From NCBI GenBank assembly GCA_963669155.1, contig OZ022593.1, positions 5,906,368-5,970,367 of the forward strand: a stretch of DNA of 64,000 nt, in the 5' to 3' direction. Below the pieces are notes generated by a model. It made no database searches. It was not told the DNA's origin and saw nothing but the letters and a program-made list of their open reading frames with translations. The translations under genes were made by a program, and so were the position numbers. Numbering within the stretch: the stretch's first letter is position 1; each line of letters opens with the position of its first letter. Of the stretch, positions 1 to 8,622 are shown in pieces. Origin of the DNA: Arbacia lixula (taxonomy: Eukaryota > Echinodermata > Echinoidea > Arbacioida > Arbaciidae).

Positions 1-515
1 GGGCTCATCATGGTAAGTATGGTGTTGTAGAGGAGATCGCAGGTCATTAACGGTCATGTATTAACTAGAAATGCTTGGCGGGTCGTGTGGCCCAGCACAT
101 GTATCCCCCGAACCCACCGCATCATCCATCATCGCGATATACACCCCCTCCCCCCGACCAAATATGATAGGCATCTTTGCTTTACCTTCTATTGCTTCTG
201 TGTGCCAACTGTTATGACAAACTGGAAAAAAAGCAGAAATATGACATGGCATCCTACAAAAGTAGTTGGAATGAGGGTGCTGTCGCTGAAATCTATTGTT
301 ACGCAGAATGACACGCCCCCCCCCTCCTAATAAACCTCCATAGCAAGTTTGAATAAAATCAGACAAGAAATGTGGCCAATAGATCACATACAAGTAATGT
401 GACATGGCATCCAAGTTCGAACACTGGGGGCGGCGGCGGTGGTGGCGCGACAAGGCCAAATCCATAGAGGAAAGAGGATGAGAAAGTGGAAAGCTAAAGG
501 GCCGAGTTTTCTCAC
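1..515. other. Gene A downstream intron region
   Basis: No convincing exon is present. The minus-strand reading frame left open after 516 passes through homopolymer-rich sequence (G/C runs near 146-155 and 311-327) and shows no membrane-span pattern. One phase-compatible 36-nt candidate exon at 186-221 is described in the findings. Confidence 0.5.
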
Positions 516-727
516 CATGTCTTCCAAACGGCCGGGCTTCATCCACGGGACTCCTATCCCCCAGCCAGCTCATCAGCAGGTAGATGGCAAAAAGGAAGCC
601 GAGGCACATGCCTGTAGGCACTCCGTACAGGTCATGAGGAATGTGGTAGATGATGATGAACTGAATGGTCGCCAGGGGAAAGGCAAAGATACCGGCGACT
701 GCTGCACTAACGATCTCCGTCCCCATC
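516..727 (-). CDS. Gene A exon 5 (last exon recognised in the window)
   Basis: The acceptor TTTTCTCCTCTGACAG is followed by GATGGGG; its first base completes Ser with the TC carried from exon 4, and no other nearby AG gives the right phase. It encodes MGTEIVSAAVAGIFAFPLAT, a span ending FIIIYHIPHDLYG, then GVPTGMCLGFLFAIYLLMSW and a polar stretch GDRSPVDEARPFGRH. The chosen donor is GTGAGA at 510-515 (phase 1). The frame stays open beyond it, but the sequence there is low-complexity and does not look coding. The next exon is either the candidate at 186-221 or outside the window. Confidence 0.8.
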
Positions 728-855
728 CTGTCAGAGGAGAAAATAAGAGCACTATAATTCACCATGATAAAGGCGTAAACTATCATTGCGACTTTGAGGG
801 AAGAGACAGAAACAAGTAAGATTGCTGGACCTTTAACCATAACAGGACTGTCATG

Positions 856-1135
856 GTTGCTGTATAAAACTTACATTAATGGTAACCTTGCTACCAATGG
901 CAACTTCTATAGAAACCTTGAATTTGATTGGAAGTTGAGCAATGTTACCATGGAAGTTACCATTGATGGCAGAGTTACCGTTAATGGTAAGTTCTAAGCA
1001 ACCATGGTAGTTACTATTAATGGTAACTAGCATGGTAACATCGCTTGACAGCCAATGAAATTCAAGGTTTCCAAAGAAGTTGCCACTGGTATCAAAGTTT
1101 ACCAACAATGGTAAGTTTTACGGTGGTAAGTTCTA
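856..1135. repeat. Family I foldback element (diverged, enlarged copy)
   Basis: Contains repeated blocks of the type TTACCATTAATGGTAAC, TTGAATTTGATTGGAAGTTG and CATGGTAACATCGCTTGACA, which recur at 24538-24691 and 37748-37910. The sequence is an imperfect palindrome centred near 990-1020 and lies in the intron between gene A exons 4 and 5. Short overlapping reading frames over it come from the GGTAAC repeats and are not genes. Confidence 0.7.
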
Positions 1136-1309
1136 AGATACCAGTATGAAATAGAAGAAACAGTTAAAATGCAGCACGATAAGTTTATTTTATCATCTGT
1201 CATAGAGAGAGACATATCTAACTCATTTGAAATCTATGCTCTTTTCCTTTTTGATTTCTACTGTATCATGTTCATCCAATACATTATGTATCCATCATGT
1301 GTACAGTTA

Positions 1310-2045
1310 TTCATTGAAAATAATAAACATTAAGCATTTAAGATTTGTTCTTTGTGGCATTTATGCAGTGAGAGAACATGAACAAGGTTAAAATTGAAAA
1401 AAAAAGTGTTATGCAACAGGCCCCGGGAGGAAGCGGGACCCGTGAACTCACGAGCTGCTCTGATACTTGGCTGCCTTGCTGCCCAGCCAGCGGGGCGTGG
1501 CGAAGAAGAGGAAGTTATGGCTGCACATGAAGGTCGCCCAGAAAAAGAAGCTGGTGATGGGCACCCAGTAGTAGCGGTCGTAGATGTTAGGGTCCGTGTC
1601 ATGCCACGACCACCACAGGTGCTTCACACCCATGATGTCATACGGGATGTCTGATTACAAACAAATCATTTGTTCTATGTGTCAGTTTTAATATAAAATT
1701 TTGCACTTTGCAGTCACTAAAAATATCAAACATTAGGTTTTTAAGATTTGTTCTTTGTGGCATTTGTAAGACACAAATCACATCCTTTTTAGAATTTTCT
1801 GCATCTCTTCTACTATCACAGTTACTAATAATAATATACATTCAGCATTTCAGGTTTGTTCTTTTTGGCATATTTAAGATACAAAGCCAGTCCTTCTTAT
1901 ACTTTCTAACTTTGGTCGTTTTGAGGTACAAATGTTGCAATTTGCAATCACTAAAAATAATAAACATTCAGCATTTAAGATTTGTTCTTTGTGTCCGATT
2001 AAAGACACAATTCCAGTCCTTTTTAGACATTTCTATAGTATTCTC
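1310..2045 (+). repeat. Diverged direct repeats around gene A exon 4
   Basis: The block containing AGCATTTAAGATTTGTTCTT with a TTGTGGCATTT extension occurs at about 1319-1368, 1711-1765, 1828-1880 and 1952-2008, always in the same orientation. The first copy is on the donor side of exon 4 and the others on its acceptor side. Confidence 0.75.
1452..1650 (-). CDS. Gene A exon 4
   Basis: The acceptor TTTGTAATCAG and donor GTGAGT (1446-1451) bound 199 nt; the exon enters in phase 1 and leaves in phase 2. It encodes DIPYDIMGVKHLWWSWHDTD, PNIYDRYYWVPITSFFFW and ATFMCSHNFLFFATPRWL, then a polar tail GSKAAKYQSS. The WWSWHDTDPNI block between two spans looks like a conserved loop. This is the most GC-rich exon of gene A, and copies of a diverged direct repeat lie on both sides of it (see findings). 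Confidence 0.87.
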
Positions 2046-2282
2046 ATTCAGTGAAAAGGAAAACAAGGAAGGAATTTGAAGAGAATTTAAAGAAGATTGA
2101 AGCCACATGCAAAAATATTTACTGAAGAACAAAAATTATATCTCTAATAATCCCAAGTAATATGTGTGGTCCATAAATGTATATTTTTTAGGTATACTTT
2201 GGGCCTTTTTAATGGACAACTTGTTCATCAGCGCTTCAAATGTTGGACTATGCTATATGGAGCATAGAAGCGTCATACTTAC

Positions 2283-2381
2283 CAAGCAGGACCGTCACCA
2301 ACCCATGTGCGAATGGTTCGGCCCACAAAGGAAGTCGAAGACGAGACACAGCGACAAACGAGGGGTACATAAACATGTAGT
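2283..2381 (-). CDS. Gene A exon 3
   Basis: This exon is 99 nt, with acceptor CTGTCTACAG and donor GTAAGT, phase 1 at both ends, so skipping it would keep the frame. It encodes YYMFMYPSFVAVSRLRLPLW followed by AEPFAHGLVTVLL: the end of one membrane span, a short basic loop (SRLRL) and the start of another span. A GA-rich microsatellite starts about 50 bp upstream of the acceptor on the plus-strand right side (2434-2606), so the polypyrimidine region feeding this acceptor is continuous with a CT repeat. Confidence 0.85.
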
Positions 2382-2432
2382 CTGTAGACAGAAAGATGGA
2401 AGAAAGAGAGTGGGGGAGGATGAGGGAGAGTA

Positions 2433-2433
<1 letters not shown>

Positions 2434-2474
<41 letters not shown>

Positions 2475-2606
2475 AGGGGAAGAGAGATGGAGAGAGGGAG
2501 AGAGAGTGAGAGTGAGAGAGAAAGGGAGAGAGAGGGAGAGAGATGGAGAGAGAGGAGAGAGAGAGAGAGGGAAAGAGAGAAAGAGAGAGAGGGAGGGAGA
2601 GAGATA
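2434..2606 (+). repeat. GA-rich microsatellite
   Basis: Long run of GAGAGA with GGGAGA and GATGGA interruptions. Serine/leucine-only frames on the other strand are artefacts of the CT repeat. Confidence 0.95.
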
Positions 2607-2620
2607 GAGATGGGGAACAC

Positions 2621-2992
2621 ATTACATTTGGCTACAAGTTGGTATAAGGGCATTCTGGGGTAATTTCAATTTTGAAAAGTCATAACTTTCTTATCCCTCG
2701 AAAGAAGTTCAGTACACCTACACTAATATGTTGCTTTAATTATGATGATAATTTAATCATAATATTAAATTTAATTTTGAAAATGTTATGCACAGAAAGA
2801 ACACAGCACATTTGGCTACAAGTTGGTGAAAGGGCATTCTGGGTTAATTTCAATTTTGAAAAGAAATATAAAGTCATAACTTTCTTATCCCTCAACAGAT
2901 GTTTATCACACCAACACTAATATGTTGCTTTAATTATGACGATAATTTAATCATACTATTAAATTATAATTTTGAAAATGTTATGCACATCA
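2621..2992 (+). repeat. Tandem duplication of about 187 bp inside a family II element
   Basis: The segment from CATTTGGCTACAAGTTGG to TTTTGAAAATGTTATGCACA occurs twice, at about 2621-2798 and 2805-2992, with few differences. It shares the 'GTCATAACTTTCTTATCC' block with the family II foldback elements at 4195-4370 and 22562-22932. Confidence 0.8.
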
Positions 2993-3209
2993 TTCAAACA
3001 ATATGTTACTAATGGTAAAGTTATTAATGTTACTAATGGTAAAGGCGAGCTAGGTTTGTCAGAGTCCGAGTAGATTCAGAGTGGGTTTCATCCATTGAAA
3101 CTGAATCACAAAAGACAGGTGAATGTAATAACATATCAGTTAGGGGGAAAGTTGTGAATACATTATGAAAGCCACTTATTAAATTTAAACTTCAGGGTGA
3201 ACTTTCCCT

Positions 3210-3546
3210 TTAAAGGGAGTATACTGGACTGGGAAGACAAAAAGCCTTCAAAAGGTGATCGTGAGCAATCTTCTTGCCAATGGTCTTAAATTCGTGTATT
3301 GTCCATTTTAGAAACTTGCTGAAAGTTATTTCCTCTCATATGATCCACATTTGGAATAATTAGTGATTTTATCACAAATCCTCAACATGTTCGGCCCGAA
3401 CAATTTGAGGATTTGTGATTAAATCACTAATTTCTCCAAATGTGGATAGTTTTATGGCAAATAACTTTCAGCAAGTTTCAAGAAGATTGCTCACGATCAC
3501 ATTTTGAAGGCCTTTTTGTCTTTCCAGTACAGTATACTCCCTTTAA
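3210..3546. repeat. Long inverted repeat (foldback element)
   Basis: The left arm starts TTAAAGGGAGTATACTGGAC and the right arm ends in its near-exact reverse complement (GTACAGTATACTCCCTTTAA). The arms run about 150 bp each and meet near CGGCCCG at 3392-3398. The left arm carries an extra segment of about 36 bp (3276-3311) absent from the right arm. It directly abuts a family II end fragment at 3188-3210 and lies in the intron between gene A exons 2 and 3. Confidence 0.92.
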
Positions 3547-3580
3547 GAGAAGCCTCTTTGATAGAGGTCTGAGGACTTAC

Positions 3581-3748
3581 AGATGCAGAGTATGTAGCTG
3601 GGCAGCCTCTTAGCGAGTAGCATGACGGTGGTCTGGGCATGCCAGAAGTTGTCTATATCAGGCAGGATGTAGCTGACAGACTCCACTACGATGCCATGGA
3701 TCAGAATGGCCAACAGGTACCAAGCGAAGCGGCCTCCATGCTTCAGAG
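3581..3748 (-). CDS. Gene A exon 2
   Basis: The acceptor CCCGCAG precedes CTCTGAAGC and completes an Ala codon with the G left from exon 1. The exon encodes ALKHGGRFAWYLLAILIHG..., a second membrane span, and the acidic and aromatic block SYILPDIDNFWHAQ, then a further span with KRLPSYILC. The donor is GTAAGT (3575-3580) in phase 1. The ESVSY and DIDNFWHAQ blocks are the most distinctive part of the protein and would be the best search query. The downstream intron contains the 3210-3546 hairpin. Confidence 0.85.
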
Positions 3749-4406
3749 CTGCGGGTAAAGAATTGTGATTCAGCTTCAGTTCCAGGGGCGGATTTATATT
3801 TTGTTCCATCAGGCTTAAACACCCTATACTCCCTTTTGGGGGGGCTACCACCCCCCCCCCCCCCCCCCCGGCCCCTAGATCTGCCACTGATTTCAGTTTA
3901 TTTCAATGACATAGTCAATCCATTAAATTGTAAAAGGGGTAGGAATATTATGTAGGATGAAATAGAGTGCCGGGTAGAGTCTAGATTCTGTCTTTTGCCT
4001 TGACACTAGCACCTCGGATCTTAGGAGCTGGAGAACTATGGGAACAATTAGAGCTCACATAGTTACCACCATCATCCTCCTCATGACCACCATCATACCT
4101 GTGCATTTGATACATCATTAGAAACACATTTTTACACACATGCCTTTATCAAAAACAATCATTCTATAGTCAAAAAAAGAAAAAAAAAAATTTCTGCACA
4201 CAACATATGGGAGAGCACCTCGCACATGACGTTACAAAATTGAAATTTCATAAGATCATAACTTTCTTATCCTTTGACGGATTTTCATCAACCTTCACAT
4301 ACATGTTTCTTTCATTTCTCTGCTTTCATTGAAACCAACTCATCTGCAGGGTGAACTATCCCTTTAAATCCCAAACCACAAACCTTTGTTGCCGAGATAT
4401 TATTAC
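3749..4406. other. Gene A intron 1
   Basis: Contains a poly-C/G run (3838-3870), A-rich tracts near 4167-4190 and a partial family II element (4195-4370) ending in the TTTCATTGAAACCAACT and GGGTGAACTATCCCTTTAAA terminus. No coding signal was seen. Confidence 0.7.
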
Positions 4407-4518
4407 CATGTCTGATGAGCAGCAGGGCTAGTATGTGGTAGAGAACCTCTGCCAGCAGAAAGCTGCGATGATTGGTCCAGATCTCACGGGGGTCGCGGAA
4501 GGCAATCAGCCAATCCAT
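4407..4518 (-). CDS. Gene A exon 1 (first coding exon, starts at ATG 4518)
   Basis: The chosen start ATG (4516-4518) opens MDWLIAFRDPREIWTNHRSF, followed by the first hydrophobic span LLAEVLYHILALLLIRH. The exon ends at a GTAATA donor (4401-4406) in phase 1. A pyrimidine-rich tract followed by AG lies three bases upstream of the ATG, so a non-coding 5' exon may be spliced at 4521. Reading in-frame upstream instead would start at ATG 4554 and add a 12-residue hydrophobic leader, MFVSLFLFWLKL. The shorter start is preferred because of that acceptor-like tract and because, as recalled, related proteins begin close to this block. Confidence 0.75.
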
Positions 4519-4724
4519 CAACTTCAACCAAAACAAAAACAGAGATACAAACATTTCATTATCAAAATCAGGGAATGGTTAATTTGAAAAGTCCCATCTC
4601 CCTGCCTTTGATCAATCACTGTGGCAAAAACTATTTGCAGTCAGGCAAGTGGCGAGCGTAATTGCGTAATAATGCATCCCCCTTTATGGATGTACGTGGT
4701 TGTCCACAAGCAGCAAATCAAGTT

Positions 4725-5241
4725 GTTAAAGACAGGGGGCCCGTTGCATATAACTTTTGCCGGAGTTTTTTACGGCAAAAAATCAGGAAACTATGGCGAA
4801 AAAGTATGGCTTTCGCCATAGTATTTCTATGGTGTAAAAATGAGTCTGGCAATAGTTATATGCAATGGGCCCAGGGTCTCCCTTTTTGCAGGCAAAAAAA
4901 AAAACATTTGTAAAAAACAAAAAATATGAAAGAAGATACTGTATTAGAATTAATTCCCTCCCGATGACAGAACTGGAAACTGACTTGAAGCAATGTTATA
5001 GTGATCACTAGATTTTAAGGTTTTGCATGGCGCTTAAGCCTATAGTATAGTTGCAATGCAGTAGAGATGCCGCACTGGTCTGGTGCGTTTAATATGTACG
5101 TAAACATAATAGTTTTGCACTTTTCCTGAAAAAGTTTGTGAAGCTATGACTGTGAGATTTCATACATGTTATTGTTAGGATACACTTCTGGTTCCTGCCG
5201 AGTGTCAAAACTTTTGCAAACGGGACACCCTGCAAGGTCTT
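4725..5241. mobile_element. Family III foldback element, interrupted
   Basis: The left end TTAAAGACAGG (4727-4736) plus GTCTCCCTTTTTGCAGG (after 4875) is split by the family I insertion. The right end is TTTTGCAAACGGGACACCCTG near 5212-5232. Internal blocks (GAAGCTATGACTGTGAGATTT, GTTCCTGCC) recur at 22932-23349, 43368-43525, 44761-45244 and 53046-53488. Confidence 0.85.
4737..4872. mobile_element. Family I MITE nested in a family III element
   Basis: 18-bp perfect terminal inverted repeats (4737-4754 GGGCCCGTTGCATATAAC; 4855-4872 its exact complement) enclose a palindromic core with GGCGAAAAAGTATGGCTTTCGCC. AGG precedes the left end (4734-4736) and follows the right end (4873-4875), consistent with a 3-bp target duplication. 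The flanks join into the terminal sequence of family III. Confidence 0.88.
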
Positions 5242-5274
5242 CATATCATGTATAGGTTCGATCATGTTAGGTTT

Positions 5275-5420
5275 TCAATGTATTACACTGACCATCATCG
5301 GTAACTACCATTGCAACAGGTGCAAAAATGAGAGCTCATTGACTGTTGCCATGATAGTTATAATTGATGGTTAAGTTACAATAACTGAAAACCTCTATGC
5401 AACACATGACCCGCAACCAG
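5275..5420. repeat. Foldback element, family I-like variant
   Basis: Begins GTTAGGTTTTCAATGTATTA and ends with its diverged complement TTACAATAACTGAAAACCTC followed by TATGCAACAC. The core has GGTAACTACCATTGCAAC. A related copy lies at 6958-7083. Confidence 0.75.
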
Positions 5421-6479
5421 AAAAATATTGAGACGGTGTCAAAACACACACGACGAGTCTGTACAGAAAGACTAACAACACACCCAGGGTAGTCCCGCGG
5501 TCCAGCATTTGCCCCAATGCCGATTGCACGCAAAGCGTGTGCTATCCAAGTTGCATAGTTTTATGCGTGAACAGTACATGTGCAATACATATTCCACGCC
5601 CCTGGTTATACACCCGTTGCTTACACCCTTGTCAAAATTATTCACTGATTACTATGTTCACCCCCGGAATTTACCTTGAAAAACTGATCCATTGTGGGCG
5701 GGTTCCCTCTTACTGCCTGATGTAGGTTTGGCCAGGGAGTTGTATAGAATCACCTTCCTGGTTTGGCGGCAATTCAAGGTGGAGATGTCGGACAAAATGC
5801 GCTGGTCACAAACTCACAACGCTGATCGGCAAAGGGATCCCAACGCGATCGAAAAGGCCTAGCTGGAGTCTCGAAATCATTATCAGCACAGCTTGCATGC
5901 TCGGTCCCAAAGATCATTCTCATTCTCAAGCAAAAGCTCGTCACGTCTGTATCAGACGTAGAACTATTATCTATCGTTTCAATCAGACTAATTACATAAA
6001 ACAGCAGTGATAAGAATCCCAGCTCAGAATCCAAAGCCCATTGACCACCACCCGGTCGATTACCTTTGCATGTAAGCGGTGATGACGGGGGAGGGCCCGG
6101 AAGGAGGAGGGGTGGTGAGCGTTGGTGAGGGATGCAGATAGCTGGGCGCGTGTTCTCAGCTCTCCAAAGACTTGGAATTAACAAGAGTTTGGTCCGATAA
6201 ATCTGACGGTTTGATAGCTCGATCTTCTTAGCAAATCGTTTCATTTTTGACAACTGTAATATAACGACGTTATTAAGTTATAGGTAGGCATAGGTCTATA
6301 GCAATTACGGTCATGTCGACTTGTTTGAGACACCGACTTACAAGTTGTATGGGAACGTAATTCGACCCTCCCCTCCCCTCTCCATTTGATCTTGCACACC
6401 ATTTTCTCTCCCTCTCTTTAGAGCTTCTTCTAATTCCCCTATTTTCCTCGATTGCAATTCACCCCCTTCTCTTTCTCCC

Positions 6480-6600
6480 CCCCCCCCCTCTCTAGCTTTC
6501 ATATTCTCTCTCACTCTCTCTCCCTTCCTCTCTCTCTCTCTCTCTCTCTCTCATACTCTCTGTCCCTCTCGTTCCCACCTCGATCTCTTAATTCTCTCTC
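6480..6600 (+). repeat. CT-rich microsatellite
   Basis: CTCTCT runs interrupted by CCCTTC and CATACT, preceded by a C run at 6478-6489. Any serine-rich reading frame here is a repeat artefact. Confidence 0.95.
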
Positions 6601-6957
6601 TCCTTCTCTTTACCTGCTAGTACATGGTACGTTAATTTTTTCCTTATCCGTTTCTCTGATGTTCTTCGTTGATCAGATGCAACAAAATATCAGGGTGGTA
6701 ATGGTTTTTGATACTCAAAAGACGTGATTGATTTTGAGAAGTAGAAATGCATTGCATGGTAATAAAAAAATGAAAAATGTTCATTTATCCTACCTTTTTC
6801 TATGTACTTATATACATGTGTGGAAGAGCCGCTAAATAGTGACGCTCACAAAAAAAATAAGAATTTGAAAATTCAGAACTCTCGTTTTCCTTTGACAGAT
6901 TTTCGTGGTGGTGGGGTATGTGTGTGTATGTGTGGTGGAGGGTGGATGGCAGACGCC

Positions 6958-7083
6958 ATGTTGCATATACGTTTTCAATCATTGTAACTTACCATCAATA
7001 AGCTGCACCTGTTGCCATGGTAGTTACCATTGATGGCAAGTTACAATAATTGAAAACCTATATACATGTACAACATTGGCCCA
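6958..7083. repeat. Foldback element, family I-like variant
   Basis: The left arm GTTTTCAATCATTGTAACTT with ACCATCAAT pairs with ATTGATGGCAAGTTACAATA and ATTGAAAACC on the right. The outer ends carry GTTGCATATAC and GTATATACATGTACAAC. Confidence 0.8.
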
Positions 7084-7552
7084 TGCTGGTTTGCTCAATC
7101 ACGTTTTATTTCCCGATACATATTGTACTTGCACATATACACCGGTTTATGTTTATATCATATGGCATATACATTGCTGACATAATTATGATATACTAGA
7201 TGTTGTAATTCTTAGGTGATATTTTTGATGTACTTTATTCAATCGATTCACAGTGGATATATACTGGGCTTCCTCATAGAACAGTATTCAAAACTGTGAA
7301 AATACCTAAAAATATTTTTTTAAAAGTACTTATCAACTCAGTAATTTGATTGAAGGAACATATAATTCAAATTGCATTTGCATTGGGTAAAAGAGGGCGA
7401 GCCTTACATGCAAATTATAACATACGGGGATGATTTACATGGAATTGTTTAATCCCTTGTAAATGTGAAGTTTAGAATTCATATTGCTTGATATGACAAC
7501 GTATGTTATAGTTGTGGTTCATGCAATATTTTACAGAATTTAGTCAGGTATG

Positions 7553-8181
7553 CAGAGACGGGGTAGCAATTGCTCCGAAAGTCATGAACCTCGGCAGGAA
7601 TCAGCAAGATACCGTGACGATTATGTGTATGAAATATCACTAAGTCATAGCTTCACGAACCTTGTCAGGAAAAGTGAAAAGCCAACCCTGTGGAATTCTC
7701 TTCCACAGAGTTTGAAAACCCTGACGTCAGTGACCACCTTCAAGGGCAACCTAAAGACATACCATAATGGTGCTTTTTGACATACAAGTTCATACCTGTA
7801 TTGTATTTTTTTTCTCCCTCTCTTTAATTTGCTCTGAAGCGCCTTGAGCATTTGATTAAGATGGAAAGTGCGCTATATAAATGCTATGTATTATTATTAT
7901 TATCATTATTATTTATAATTATTATTATTAGTATTAGTATCATTAGTATTAGTATTATTATCTTATTATTATTATCATTACTTACGTTTGAAACGTAGCA
8001 ATCATAATCGTGTTGCCTGTCAGTGGTCTCGAGGAAGTGGTCTCTAGAACAAGAACCGGGAGGTTGTGAACGACCTGCCCAAAACCTCAAAATGTAGCAA
8101 TCGCAATACTGTCACTTTATTTCAGTTTCCAATTTGACAATTTGAGTTATTTGACCTGTAACAGGGCTATCCTATCTTTAA
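7553..8181. mobile_element. Family III foldback element split by a LINE insertion
   Basis: The left part (7553-7681) carries GAAAGTCATGAACCTCGGCA, GGAATCAGCA and AGTCATAGCTTCACGAACCT. The right part (about 7982-8181) resumes with TTACGTTTGAAACGTAGC and ends in ACCTGTAACAGGGCTATCCT and ATCTTTAA. In the intact copy at 53046-53488 these two parts are contiguous. Confidence 0.85.
7682..7981 (+). mobile_element. 5'-truncated non-LTR retrotransposon (LINE) 3' end
   Basis: The first 100 bases translate to PTLWNSLPQSLKTLTSVTTF followed by KGNLKTYHNGAF and a stop. This is the usual form of the extreme C-terminus of reverse transcriptase polyproteins of marine LINEs (W-N-S-L-P ... F-K ... L-K-T). After it come GCGCCTTGAGCATTTGATTA, the motif GCGCTATATAAATGC and a long ATT-type tail. 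The rest of the open reading frame is missing, as in a normal truncated insertion. Confidence 0.82.
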
Positions 8182-8189
8182 CCATGTAT

Positions 8190-8622
8190 TATCCTCTAGC
8201 TTGGATATATAACAGCTGTATTCATATCATTACAGATTCAAAGCTAAACTTAAAACTACACTTTTATCTCAATATTCAGAGTAATGTACGCATGTTTTTG
8301 TAATGACTTATTATACATGACTTTGTATGTATTCTAAAATGTATGTATCACTGCGTCGATGTATGACTGTGTGTATGTTTGCGAATATTAATGTGTTGTT
8401 TTGTTGTCTCTTTATGTAAATCACTTATGTTAATTAAATTCTTGTAACGATTGCAGGTTAGTGTGTATTTTATATGTACGGGAGCTGCACTCTCAAACCT
8501 TCTAGGTTAGGTGCAGCTTTCATTTTCATTCTCTATATAATCATACTGTATATGTACAGTTAATGTTTATACAAATGTTATGATTCTGAAACAAAATCAA
8601 TTTGAATTGAATTGAATTGAAA
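8190..8622 (+). mobile_element. Second, older LINE 3' end with a pentanucleotide tail
   Basis: The start reads TTCAAAGCTAAACTTAAAAC (F-K-A-K-L-K-T), typical of a LINE C-terminus. A 3' UTR-like region follows, with the small hairpin GGGAGCTGCACTCTC...GGTGCAGCTTTC (8480-8520). The end is AAACAAAATCAATTTGAATT and then (GAATT)n repeats at 8600-8622. The tail differs from the neighbouring element at 7682-7981, so this is a different lineage. Confidence 0.65.

Larger units (their letters stand above)
1..4521 (-). other. Gene A: partial gene for an uncharacterised multi-pass membrane protein
   Basis: Five exons on the minus strand splice in one frame (112, 168, 99, 199 and 212 nt; phases 1, 1, 1, 2, 1) and give about 263 codons before the gene leaves the window. 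The product is rich in aromatic and aliphatic residues and has about seven predicted membrane spans, with no signal peptide in front of the first. Conserved-looking blocks are DPREIWTNHRSFLLAEVLYH, HGIVVESVSYILPDIDNFWH, and WWSWHDTDPNIYDRYYW. From memory this resembles an uncharacterised metazoan membrane family (possibly the Pfam entry DUF7802); that name is a recollection and was not checked. No enzymatic motif was recognised and no function is proposed. Confidence 0.8.

Noticed and set aside
728..840. In-frame upstream extension of gene A exon 5 to an ATG at 840
   Set aside because: A strong acceptor at 728-730 gives the only phase that joins exon 4. The extension would be intron sequence.
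5774..6253. 159-codon minus-strand frame upstream of gene A
   Set aside because: No similarity recognised and no consistent splice into exon 1 phase. It may be 5' UTR or promoter sequence, but this cannot be shown.
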